Shown here: positions 1-10,399 of the stretch, piece after piece
How the letters are laid out: each line of letters starts with the position of its first letter
Position numbering within the stretch: the stretch's first letter is position 1
The notes under the pieces: model-generated
Database searches by the model: none
The model's input: only the letters and a program-made list of their open reading frames with translations
Told to the model about the DNA's origin: nothing
Translations under genes and position numbers: made by a program
Assembly: GCA_963662175.1 (NCBI GenBank)
Contig: OY759226.1
Location: 29,294,065-29,358,064, forward strand
Direction of reading: 5' to 3'
Origin: Aradus depressus
Lineage: Eukaryota; Arthropoda; Insecta; Hemiptera; Aradidae
Length of the DNA: 64,000 bases

Positions 1-3000
1 ATAGTAGCTCATTAGGTAATGAACAGGAGGAGGGGTTGTGGGGGGTGGGCCTTAACATAAATAGTAGCTCATTAGGTAATGAACAGGAGGAGGGGTTGTG
101 GGGGGTGGGCCTTAACATAAATAGTAGCTCATTAGGTAATGGACAGGAGGAGGGGTTGTGGGGGGTGGGCCTTAACATAAATAGTAGCTCATTAGGTAAT
201 GAACAGGAGGAGGGGTTGTGGGGGGTGGGCCTTAACATAAATAGTAGCTCATTAGGTAATGACAGGAGGAGGGGTTGTGGGGGGTGGGCCTTAACATAAA
301 TAGTAGCTCATTAGGTAATGGAACAGGAGGAGGGGTTGTGGGGGGTGGGCCTTAACATAAATAGTAGCTCATTAGGTAATGAACAGGAGGAGGGGTTGTG
401 GGGGGTGGGCCTTAACATAAATAGTAGCTCATTAGGTAATGACAGGAGGAGGGGTTGTGGGGGGTGGGCCTTAACATAAATAGTAGCTCATTAGGTAATG
501 GACAGGAGGAGGGGTTGTGGGGGGTGGGCCTTAACATAAATAGTAGCTCATTAGGTAATGAACAGGAGGAGGGGTTGTGGGGGGTGGGCCTTAACATAAA
601 TAGTAGCTCATTAGGTAATGGACAGGAGGAGGGGTTGTGGGGGGTGGCCTTAACATAAATAGTAGCTCATTAGGTAATGAACAGGAGGAGGGGTTGTGGG
701 GGGGTGGGCCTTAACATAAATAGTAGCTCATTAGGTAATGAACAGGAGGAGGGGTTGTGGGGGGTGGGCCTTAACATAAATAGTAGCTCATTAGGTAATG
801 GTACAGGAGGAGGGGTTGTGGGGGGTGGGCCTTAACATAAATAGTAGCTCATTAGGTAATGAACAGGAGGAGGGGTTGTGGGGGGTGGGCCTTAACATAA
901 ATANNNNNNNNNNNNNNNNNNNNNNNNNNNNNNNNNNNNNNNNNNNNNNNNNNNNNNNNNNNNNNNNNNNNNNNNNNNNNNNNNNNNNNNNNNNNNNNNN
1001 NNNNNNNNNNNNNNNNNNNNNNNNNNNNNNNNNNNNNNNNNNNNNNNNNNNNNNNNNNNNNNNNNNNNNNNNNNNNNNNNNNNNNNNNNNNNNNNNNNNN
1101 NNNGGGTTGTGGGGGGTGGGCCTTAACATAAATAGTAGCTCATTAGGTAATGGTCAGGAGGAGGGGTTGTGGGGGGTGGGCCTTAACATAAATAGTAGCT
1201 CATTAGGTAATGGTCAGGAGGAGGGGTTGTGGGGGGTGGGCCTTAACATAAATAGTAGCTCATTAGGTAATGGTCAGGAGGAGGGGTTGTGGGGGGTGGG
1301 CCTTAACATAAATAGTAGCTCATTAGGTAATGGTCAGGAGGAGGGGTTGTGGGGGGTGGGCCTTAACATAAATAGTAGCTCATTAGGTAATGGTCAGGAG
1401 GAGGGGTTGTGGGGGGTGGGCCTTAACATAAATAGTAGCTCATTAGGTAATGGACAGGAGGAGGGGTTGTGGGGGGTGGGCCTTAACATAAATAGTAGCT
1501 CATTAGGTAATGGTCAGGAGGAGGGGTTGTGGGGGGTGGGCCTTAACATAAATAGTAGCTCATTAGGTAATGGTCAGGAGGAGGGGTTGTGGGGGGTGGG
1601 CCTTAACATAAATAGTAGCTCATTAGGTAATGGTCAGGAGGAGGGGTTGTGGGGGGTGGGCCTTAACATAAATAGTAGCTCATTAGGTAATGGACAGGAG
1701 GAGGGGTTGTGGGGGGTGGGCCTTAACATAAATAGTAGCTCATTAGGTAATGGACAGGAGGAGGGGTTGTGGGGGGTGGGCCTTAACATAAATAGTAGCT
1801 CATTAGGTAATGGTCAGGAGGAGGGGTTGTGGGGGGTGGGCCTTAACATAAATAGTAGCTCATTAGGTAATGGTCAGGAGGAGGGGTTGTGGGGGGTGGG
1901 CCTTAACATAAATAGTAGCTCATTAGGTAATGGACAGGAGGAGGGGTTGTGGGGGGTGGGCCTTAACATAAATAGTAGCTCATTAGGTAATGAACAGGAG
2001 GAGGGGTTGTGGGGGGTGGGCCTTAACATAAATAGTAGCTCATTAGGTAATGAACAGGAGGAGGGGTTGTGGGGGGTGGGCCTTAACATAAATAGTAGCT
2101 CATTAGGTAATGAACAGGAGGAGGGGTTGTGGGGGGTGGGCCTTAACATAAATAGTAGCTCATTAGGTAATGGTCAGGAGGAGGGGTTGTGGGGGGTGGG
2201 CCTTAACATAAATAGTAGCTCATTAGGTAATGGTCAGGAGGAGGGGTTGTGGGGGGTGGGCCTTAACATAAATAGTAGCTCATTAGGTAATGAACAGGAG
2301 GAGGGGTTGTGGGGGGTGGGCCTTAACATAAATAGTAGCTCATTAGGTAATGAACAGGAGGAGGGGTTGTGGGGGGTGGGCCTTAACATAAATAGTAGCT
2401 CATTAGGTAATGAACAGGAGGAGGGGTTGTGGGGGGTGGGCCTTAACATAAATAGTAGCTCATTAGGTAATGAACAGGAGGAGGGGTTGTGGGGGGTGGG
2501 CCTTAACATAAATAGTAGCTCATTAGGTAATGAACAGGAGGAGGGGTTGTGGGGGGTGGGCCTTAACATAAATAGTAGCTCATTAGGTAATGAACAGGAG
2601 GAGGGGTTGTGGGGGGTGGGCCTTAACATAAATAGTAGCTCATTAGGTAATGGACAGGAGGAGGGGTTGTGGGGGGTGGGCCTTAACATAAATAGTAGCT
2701 CATTAGGTAATGGACAGGAGGAGGGGTTGTGGGGGGTGGGCCTTAACATAAATAGTAGCTCATTAGGTAATGAACAGGAGGAGGGGTTGTGGGGGGTGGG
2801 CCTTAACATAAATAGTAGCTCATTAGGTAATGGACAGGAGGAGGGGTTGTGGGGGGTGGGCCTTAACATAAATAGTAGCTCATTAGGTAATGGACAGGAG
2901 GAGGGGTTGTGGGGGGTGGGCCTTAACATAAATAGTAGCTCATTAGGTAATGGACAGGAGGAGGGGTTGTGGGGGGTGGGCCTTAACATAAATAGTAGCT

Positions 3001-5475
3001 CATTAGGTAATGAACAGGAGGAGGGGTTGTGGGGGGTGGGCCTTAACATAAATAGTAGCTCATTAGGTAATGAACAGGAGGAGGGGTTGTGGGGGGTGGG
3101 CCTTAACATAAATAGTAGCTCATTAGGTAATGGACAGGAGGAGGGGTTGTGGGGGGTGGGCCTTAACATAAATAGTAGCTCATTAGGTAATGGACAGGAG
3201 GAGGGGTTGTGGGGGGTGGGCCTTAACATAAATAGTAGCTCATTAGGTAATGAACAGGAGGAGGGGTTGTGGGGGGTGGGCCTTAACATAAATAGTAGCT
3301 CATTAGGTAATGAACAGGAGGAGGGGTTGTGGGGGGTGGGCCTTAACATAAATAGTAGCTCATTAGGTAATGAACAGGAGGAGGGGTTGTGGGGGGTGGG
3401 CCTTAACATAAATAGTAGCTCATTAGGTAATGGACAGGAGGAGGGGTTGTGGGGGGTGGGCCTTAACATAAATAGTAGCTCATTAGGTAATGGTCAGGAG
3501 GAGGGGTTGTGGGGGGTGGGCCTTAACATAAATAGTAGCTCATTAGGTAATGGACAGGAGGAGGGGTTGTGGGGGGTGGGCCTTAACATAAATAGTAGCT
3601 CATTAGGTAATGGACAGGAGGAGGGGTTGTGGGGGGTGGGCCTTAACATAAATAGTAGCTCATTAGGTAATGAACAGGAGGAGGGGTTGTGGGGGGTGGG
3701 CCTTAACATAAATAGTAGCTCATTAGGTAATGGACAGGAGGAGGGGTTGTGGGGGGTGGGCCTTAACATAAATAGTAGCTCATTAGGTAATGAACAGGAG
3801 GAGGGGTTGTGGGGGGTGGGCCTTAACATAAATAGTAGCTCATTAGGTAATGGACAGGAGGAGGGGTTGTGGGGGGTGGGCCTTAACATAAATAGTAGCT
3901 CATTAGGTAATGGACAGGAGGAGGGGTTGTGGGGGGTGGGCCTTAACATAAATAGTAGCTCATTAGGTAATGAACAGGAGGAGGGGTTGTGGGGGGTGGG
4001 CCTTAACATAAATAGTAGCTCATTAGGTAATGGACAGGAGGAGGGGTTGTGGGGGGTGGGCCTTAACATAAATAGTAGCTCATTAGGTAATGAACAGGAG
4101 GAGGGGTTGTGGGGGGTGGGCCTTAACATAAATAGTAGCTCATTAGGTAATGAACAGGAGGAGGGGTTGTGGGGGGTGGGCCTTAACATAAATAGTAGCT
4201 CATTAGGTAATGAACAGGAGGAGGGGTTGTGGGGGGTGGGCCTTAACATAAATAGTAGCTCATTAGGTAATGAACAGGAGGAGGGGTTGTGGGGGGTGGG
4301 CCTTAACATAAATAGTAGCTCATTAGGTAATGGACAGGAGGAGGGGTTGTGGGGGGTGGGCCTTAACATAAATAGTAGCTCATTAGGTAATGAACAGGAG
4401 GAGGGGTTGTGGGGGGTGGGCCTTAACATAAATAGTAGCTCATTAGGTAATGGACAGGAGGAGGGGTTGTGGGGGGTGGGCCTTAACATAAATAGTAGCT
4501 CATTAGGTAATGGACAGGAGGAGGGGTTGTGGGGGGTGGGCCTTAACATAAATAGTAGCTCATTAGGTAATGAACAGGAGGAGGGGTTGTGGGGGGTGGG
4601 CCTTAACATAAATAGTAGCTCATTAGGTAATGAACAGGAGGAGGGGTTGTGGGGGGTGGGCCTTAACATAAATAGTAGCTCATTAGGTAATGAACAGGAG
4701 GAGGGGTTGTGGGGGGTGGGCCTTAACATAAATAGTAGCTCATTAGGTAATGAACAGGAGGAGGGGTTGTGGGGGGTGGGCCTTAACATAAATAGTAGCT
4801 CATTAGGTAATGAACAGGAGGAGGGGTTGTGGGGGGTGGGCCTTAACATAAATAGTAGCTCATTAGGTAATGGACAGGAGGAGGGGTTGTGGGGGGTGGG
4901 CCTTAACATAAATAGTAGCTCAATAGGTAATGGTCAGGAGGAGGGGTTGTGGGGGGTGGGCCTTAACATAAATAGTAGCTCATTAGGTAATGGACAGGAG
5001 GAGGGGTTGTGGGGGGTGGGCCTTAACATAAATAGTAGCTCATTAGGTAATGAACAGGAGGAGGGGTTGTGGGGGGTGGGCCTTAACATAAATAGTAGCT
5101 CATTAGGTAATGAACAGGAGGAGGGGTTGTGGGGGGTGGGCCTTAACATAAATAGTAGCTCATTAGGTAATGAACAGGAGGAGGGGTTGTGGGGGGTGGG
5201 CCTTAACATAAATAGTAGCTCATTAGGTAATGAACAGGAGGAGGGGTTGTGGGGGGTGGGCCTTAACATAAATAGTAGCTCATTAGGTAATGAACAGGAG
5301 GAGGGGTTGTGGGGGGTGGGCCTTAACATAAATAGTAGCTCATTAGGTAATGAACAGGAGGAGGGGTTGTGGGGGGTGGGCCTTAACATAAATAGTAGCT
5401 CATTAGGTAATGAACAGGAGGAGGGGTTGTGGGGGGTGGGCCTTAACATAAATAGTAGCTCATTAGGTAATGGTC
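1..5475 (+). repeat. 60-bp G-rich satellite array
   Basis: About 90 head-to-tail copies of a 60-bp unit; the array continues past the left edge of the window. Each unit has a G-rich half (GAGGAGGGGTTGTGGGGGG followed by TGGGCC) and an AT-rich half (TTAACATAAATAGTAGCTC, then ATTAGGTAAT). From 1104 to 5475 every unit is exactly 60 bp, and almost the only variation is one dinucleotide (GA, AA or GT) after the AATG; a single T-to-A change lies at 4923. Before the gap several units are 59 or 61 bp. Because 60 is a multiple of 3, long ORFs open on both strands; they are by-products, not genes. The unit resembles the longer G-rich units of the Helitrons at 45224-46634 and 52811-54052. The near-identity suggests recent amplification or homogenisation. 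Confidence 0.97.
904..1103. other. Assembly gap (200 N)
   Basis: Exactly 200 N inside the satellite. The repeat phase on the two sides differs by about 51 bp modulo 60, so 200 is a placeholder and the real array length is unknown. Confidence 0.95.
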
Positions 5476-5767
5476 AGATTGTCACGAAATGTCACATGTA
5501 TAGTAGCTGTGATGCCCAGCTTTCCTATGTACTAGCTGTGGGGTCCGCCATTGCAAGGCACATATTAGCTGTGGGGTCCGCCGTTGCAAGGCACATATTA
5601 GCTGTGGGGTCCGCAGTTGCATGACACACACTACCTGTGATGCCCAACGGTTCTAACTACATACTACCTGTGGGGTCCGCCGTTGCAAGGCACATACTAC
5701 CTGTGATGCCCAGCGTTCCTAACTACATACTAGCTAGAGATATTAGGAGAAAAGTCATTGCTGCTAG
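5476..5767 (+). mobile_element. 3' part of the satellite-bearing Helitron
   Basis: Directly after the last 60-bp unit the sequence reads GATTGTCACGAAATGTCACA, which matches the sequence following the G-rich unit in the Helitron at 52811-54052. About seven 33-bp repeats follow (5500-5732) in two versions, one with GGGGTCCGCCGTTGCAAGG and one with GATGCCCAGCGTTCCTAAC. The tail GAGATATTAGGAGAAAAGTC is shared with the reverse-strand Helitron near 45290. The element ends at CTAG (5764-5767) followed by T, the usual Helitron 3' boundary. The GC-rich terminal hairpin present in the relative is missing here, apparently by a short deletion. The 5' end lies outside the window. Confidence 0.75.
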
Positions 5768-6427
5768 TGACAATTAATGCAATTAATATTATAAAAATAT
5801 TTATTTGGATTATTAAAATATAAAACCAGAGAGAAAGATAAAGTCAAAAAAACAGGTTAGTACTCTTCATGGAAGTTAAAATAGAATACAAGTAAAGTCG
5901 CTATTCCGTTCGTTGTTCGATTGTCCTTTGTTTCCTAAGATAGCAGTTTGATACTAAGTATTGTATCTGTTATTTATTTCTACCGTCTACAAGTAACAGA
6001 TACAAATAACAACCTCAGTTTAGAAACTGCTATTTTAGGAGAGTCGAACAGACTTTCCCTGGCGTGCAGACTAAACAATACCCCTAACAGTTCAAAAATA
6101 TTTGTTATTATATAAGAGTGGGGTTCGAAGATTCCCTTTTTCATTTTATATTATACAAGCGGTATTACCCGGCATTGCCCGGGCAACTTGACTTACACTC
6201 TTGTAATTTTTAGGCGTGATTCGCATGGAAATGAGACGTCATTCAAATCCCGGAAAAATGCAATGATATTTATTGTTCAAGTATGGCGCTAGTTTAAGAG
6301 CTAGCACTTATTTTATGTTTCGGGCCCCCAACAATCCCCCCTTCCGTTCAACATTCTGACTTATAAGGATGAAACATGTGAAATGTCATGAAAAGCCGAT
6401 GAACAGTTGAAGAGCACTAATGCTAGA
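5768..6427. other. AT-rich non-coding stretch with a foldback
   Basis: No coding signal was seen. An imperfect inverted repeat links 5936-5985 and 5995-6045; CCTAAGATAGCAGTTT and GTATCTGTTA recur in reverse complement. It may be a small foldback element. A separate Helitron end relic lies at 6156-6190. Confidence 0.5.
6156..6190 (-). mobile_element. Helitron 3'-end relic
   Basis: Read on the minus strand, a 5-bp GC hairpin (CCCGG, six-base loop, CCGGG) is followed by TAATACCG and CTTG. This resembles a Helitron terminus with CTAG mutated to CTTG. The remainder of the element was not recognised. Confidence 0.5.
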
Positions 6428-6441
6428 TTTCCCAGGAACAG

Positions 6442-6786
6442 GTTAGGTTAGGTTTTATGACTCATGCCCGGGCTTTAACTACGAGGTCATATCGCCTACT
6501 ACCAGAGCGCTCTATCGTCACTCTGGTGGACATGAGCCCGACTCTACTGTGGGAGTCCTAAATTTTGCCTACCCTAAATTTTTATTCACCTAGGGCAGGG
6601 GTCTTTAACGAGTACCTGACATCGTACAGGCTCGGGACCATCGCTTAATGTCCCATCCGAAGGACGGCGTGCTTAAGTTTATTTTACCTCCCAGATAAAA
6701 TAAACTAAGGGCCTCGGTCGGGCTACGAACCCACAACCTTGAGCTCAGAAGTAAAGCACGCATACCACTGAGCTACCGGCGCCCTC
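6442..6786 (-). mobile_element. tRNA-derived SINE, full length
   Basis: On the minus strand the head contains TAGCTCAGTGG (pol III A box) and, about 40 bp on, GGTTCGTAGCCC (a B box with a change; other copies have GGTTCGAAACC). A body of about 280 bp follows, including a self-complementary TTTATTTTA...TAAAATAAA segment, then a tail of CTAAC-type repeats. A 14-bp duplication TTTCCCAGGAACAG flanks it at 6428-6441 and 6787-6800, showing target-primed insertion. Related copies lie at 9512-9590, 47860-47930, 50681-50975, 54249-54520, 55697-55790, 59831-60058 and 62836-62939. Confidence 0.9.
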
Positions 6787-6800
6787 TTTCCCAGGAACAG

Positions 6801-7188
6801 TAATTTATGGATGGCCCAATAGTTACTTAGTAATGGATCAAGAACGACGATAACGAGTTCTTCCGAAGACCGGTCGCGACCCACTGAATCCAAAAACGGA
6901 GAAAAATGTAGTGAGTCAGTCACTGCCAATGTCCTTCTCATACTCGAATCATTTATTATGAATAAAGGGAGGAAAACGAAAGGTTATAATAAGTTTATTG
7001 TATTCATTTCACACATTGGAAATCTTTTTTTGTCATTTTTGAGTTGTGAACACACAGAAACATAATATCTAGGTGCGATTACATAACTTCCCCAATACAT
7101 ACTAAACTTAGGAAGTAGTGGCATAAAATGGTAGGGTTTACAGGATTAAAGGGTCGTTCCATTGATTTTTATATAGTGCCCCCTTATT
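6801..7188. other. Non-coding spacer
   Basis: No gene or recognisable element. Near 7076-7100 it has GCGATTACATAACTTCCCC, a motif shared with the dispersed non-coding repeat described at 27089-27372. Confidence 0.4.
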
Positions 7189-7607
7189 CAGAATTCTGGT
7201 TCTTCTGTCCAGAACAGCATGGCTTTATCTCTGGCAAGTCAACTGTTACCAATCTTCTCATTTTTCAAAATTTTGTTATCAACTCAATTGAAAAAGGCAT
7301 GCAAGTTGACTGTGTCTATACTGATTTTAATAAAGCATTCGAGTCTGTTAACCTACCATTACTGATTCATAAACTTCATTTAGCTGGGTTCAATGGATCT
7401 CTATTGAGCTGGTGTGCTTCGTATTTGACAAATAGGGTTCAATTTGTGAAAGTGAGAAATTCTATTTCATCACCAATTCATATAACATTTGGCGTTCCTC
7501 AAGAATCTCATTTGAGCCCACTGTTTTTTAATATCTTTACAAATGACATTAGCAATATTTTAAATAACGTTTCATTCCTTCTTTTCGCAGATGATCTAAA
7601 GATTTAA
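7189..7607 (+). pseudogene. LINE reverse-transcriptase fragment (CR1/Jockey-like)
   Basis: An open stretch of about 140 codons encodes part of a non-LTR reverse transcriptase. HGFISGKSTVTNLL is the conserved region before the palm, YTDFNKAFESV holds the first catalytic aspartate, GVPQESHLSPLFFNIFTNDI matches the usual GVPQGSxLGPLLFxxFxNDI block (the first Gly is Glu here), and FADDLKI is the catalytic FADD box. There is no endonuclease, ORF1 or C-terminal region. It ends at a stop directly after the FADD box. The precise clade is uncertain. Confidence 0.85.
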
Positions 7608-8190
7608 TACTATAAAATCAATTGTTTAGAAATGGCAATATAAAGCATTATAGTACTTTTTAAATTATACGATAGTTGTCTTAAACGCATATATTTATGT
7701 TGTTTTGTTTTTTAAATTCTTGATTTATTATTATTTCTAGCTATTACTTACCAGTTCTTCTTTTATTGTTTCCATAATTATTAACCACTCTTCGCCCTGT
7801 TTGCGAGCTGAGATCTTTATGAATCCACTCCCAATTGATGTTTGTTTGTTTGATGTTTTAAGGTGTTCGACTTCTTGGTCATTACACCTACATATTCACT
7901 TTTGATTGATACTATTGTAGAGATATCAAAAGTTGACATTCTCATTTCACATTTTTTTTTTTTACCTGTCTCTTTTGTGGAGTTGCCACAAAGTATATTT
8001 GTCAGAGTGGGCAAATTGGTGAAGCCTCCCTTCCGTGACTTTATATATATAGATCGCCAATTATCTAAAATTTTTTCACTGAAAGTAAGACACAAAATAG
8101 TACTAACCAGACAGACGCGAATCAAAGAATGCAAGTAGAATTTTTAATTATAATATACCTGCTTATAGTTGTATGTAATTTCGCCATATA
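7608..8190. other. AT-rich spacer, nothing recognised
   Basis: Short ORFs on both strands lack any known motif. The stretch ends at the TA duplication of the Tc1 element. Confidence 0.4.
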
Positions 8191-8493
8191 TACAGTCAGT
8201 AACAAAAATGTTCGGACGGTTTGATTTTTCAATAAAAAATTATAATAATTAAATGCACAAGTAATAAAAAATAATTTAAAAAAATAATTAAAGCCATTTT
8301 TCAATCAAGAATAAGAATTCAAAAGTGGGTTAGGATAAAGGAAAAACAGGTTTGATTAGAACAAATAAATATTTTAATTTAATAAATTTTATAACAAGTA
8401 ATGTAGGTAACAAAAAGTTTCGGACAAAAATGTAAACAACTATAAATAAATGTTTTTTTTACGATTTCACAAATTCAAAAACCATAATGTTAA

Positions 8494-10031
8494 TTAATAT
8501 TTGGTTGGGTACCCTTTTTGTGTAATAACATCTTTCATTCGATTCGGCATTGATGATGAAACTAATTTTTTGGTGAAATTTGGAGATATTTTACCCCACT
8601 CTTCTAATAACTTTTGTTTCAATTCGTTTTTTGAAGCAATGGGTGTTAATCGAATTTTCCTGTCGAGCTCACCCCATACGTGTTCAATTGGGTTGAGATC
8701 GAGCGATTGGGGGGGTTTCATAACTTTAGGGCAGTTATACAAAAGTACGTACCAATTCACAGGTGTGTTTCGGATCGTTGTCTTGGTAAAAATGAAAAGT
8801 CCGTAAAATCCCAAGTTTTTCAGCACTCTTTTTCAAATTGCTCCTTAGTAATTCGGCATAAACTTTTCCAGTCATGGTGGTTTCAATGAAAACCAGTTCA
8901 CCAATTCCACTAGACGCCATACACCCCCACACCATCACTGAGCCACCCCCATGTTTTACTATTGGTTTTAAATTTTTTGGATTCAGCTCCTCATTACGCC
9001 TTCTCCAAATTTTGTCGCGACTGTCGGGACTAAATATATTAAACTTACATTCAAAAGTATTTGCTTGCAATAGAACAAACCGCAATAATAAAATATTCTT
9101 GTATCTTGTAACTCTTCACAACATAAAAAGAAATCTCAGGTCATGTAATGTCAGAAAACTAGATTTTTGTGATATGACGTTGGAAGAGAGCGACAGCAGC
9201 GCTGACCCTCGGCAGAAACCGTCCCTTCCCCCTACTCTATCCCCTCCACCTTCTCTCTAAAGAAACTAAGTACCCAATTTTTCTAATTTAAACGTTTTTT
9301 CTCCGATATTTCGACAAATAAATGTTTCCAGATCATGTCCGTTTACTTCCATGTAATATATGTATACATATACTATTACTTTACTTTTGTTTACTTCCCT
9401 ATACATATAATATATGTATACATAATAATATGTACTAAAAATTTTGTAATCGTGTGAACATCAGAGATCAATTGCATGCGTGTGTTTATGTGAGAGCTCA
9501 AACGCTTTGACCTGACATCGTACAGGCTCATGACCATCGCTTAACATCCCATCCGAAGGACGGAGTGCTTAAGTTTATTTTACCTCGCAGATGAATGACA
9601 TTACTCCAAAAAATTTCTGAATGATTCTGGAACTCTTTTGCGAAGCTCAATCTTTTTTTATATTTTTTTCACTCACAAACGGTTTTTGGTACTCTCCCAT
9701 TATATCCTGCTTCTTTTAGAATTCTTCGAACATTTTGTGGGTGAACTTTCTTTCCCGTTTCTCTGTATACCTCGGCGACGATCTGAGGTGCACTCCTCGA
9801 GGGCTTGTTTTTAATTTTCCGGACAACGCTACACCTTTCTCGGTCGTTTAATACTCTTGGACGGCCAGAGGAAGATTTCAAATCTATCCGATCCTCGTGC
9901 TTATACCTTCGAATTACATCGGCTACGGTGCTTTTACTTCGGCCTACCATACCACCGATTTTGCGGACACTTAATCCTTTTTCATAATTAAAAATTATTA
10001 TCTGTTGAACTTCAAAAGATGTTCGACCCAT
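8494..10031 (-). pseudogene. Tc1 transposase, broken
   Basis: The protein starts at 10031 (MGRTSFEVQQIIIFNYEKG). Residues 1-120 carry the two helix-turn-helix regions, with the GRP motif SSGRPRVLNDRE between them. After the insert the DDE domain resumes with FECKFNIFSPDS, GGGSVMVWGCMASSG and FYQDNDPKHT (second catalytic Asp), then SLDLNPIEHVWGEL (the DD34E glutamate). A stop at 9669, the inserted DNA and a frameshift between about 8735 and 8826 inactivate it. It once cut and pasted the element at TA sites. Confidence 0.9.
9060..9595. mobile_element. Foreign insert inside the Tc1 transposase
   Basis: The transposase reading is interrupted here between the region before the first DDE aspartate and ECKFNIF. 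The right part (about 9512-9590) is a minus-strand fragment of the local tRNA-derived SINE, sharing CCCATCCGAAGGACGG and CTTAAGTTTATTTTACC. The rest, including AT-rich repeats with ATATGTATACATA, is unclassified. Confidence 0.65.
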
Positions 10032-10399
10032 CTTGACAGCAGGAAATACAAATAACTACTGAATGCAGTAATAGAAGGATATAAACACATTTTATTTGTT
10101 CGGTATTAGCGGTTGGTTGAGAAGGGATTAAAGATCATGATCAGAGTCGCATTTGTTTACAAAACAAACAACAGGTGTCCAGAAAATTTTGTTACGTGAA
10201 TTTCTTGTCTTCAATTATTAATGCAAAATTTCCTATTAGCTGTAAATGTTTAATTAATTGTTTTACGGCGTTTTGAAATGATTGATGATCTCGAAATTTA
10301 AAACTTTGCTTGAATTAAATATTTTGCCATATAACTATGTGTAACTGCAAAAGAAAAACAAAATTATAAATTGTCCGAAAATTTTTGTTACTGATTGTA

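Larger units (their letters stand above)
8193..10397 (-). mobile_element. Tc1-like DNA transposon, disrupted
   Basis: The termini are inverted repeats: CAGTCAGTAACAAAAATGTT at the left end and CAATCAGTAACAAAAATTTT on the opposite strand at the right end. TA lies at 8191-8192 and 10398-10399, the Tc1/mariner target duplication. The transposase reads on the minus strand. At 2205 bp it is about 0.55 kb longer than usual for Tc1, which is explained by foreign sequence at about 9060-9595. Confidence 0.92.

Noticed and set aside
1874..5449. Minus-strand repeat ORFs (MLRPTPHNPSS...)
   Set aside because: Same satellite by-product on the other strand.
1..5475. CRISPR-like array
   Set aside because: No variable spacers; a continuous tandem satellite in a eukaryotic genome.
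798..5624. A 1608-codon ORF of 20-residue repeats
   Set aside because: It comes only from a 60-bp repeat being a multiple of three. Minus-strand frames are open too, it reads across an N gap, and no start or promoter context exists.
6442..6456. Possible telomeric TTAGG repeat (GTTAGGTTAGG)
   Set aside because: It is the tail of the minus-strand SINE, lying just inside its target duplication.
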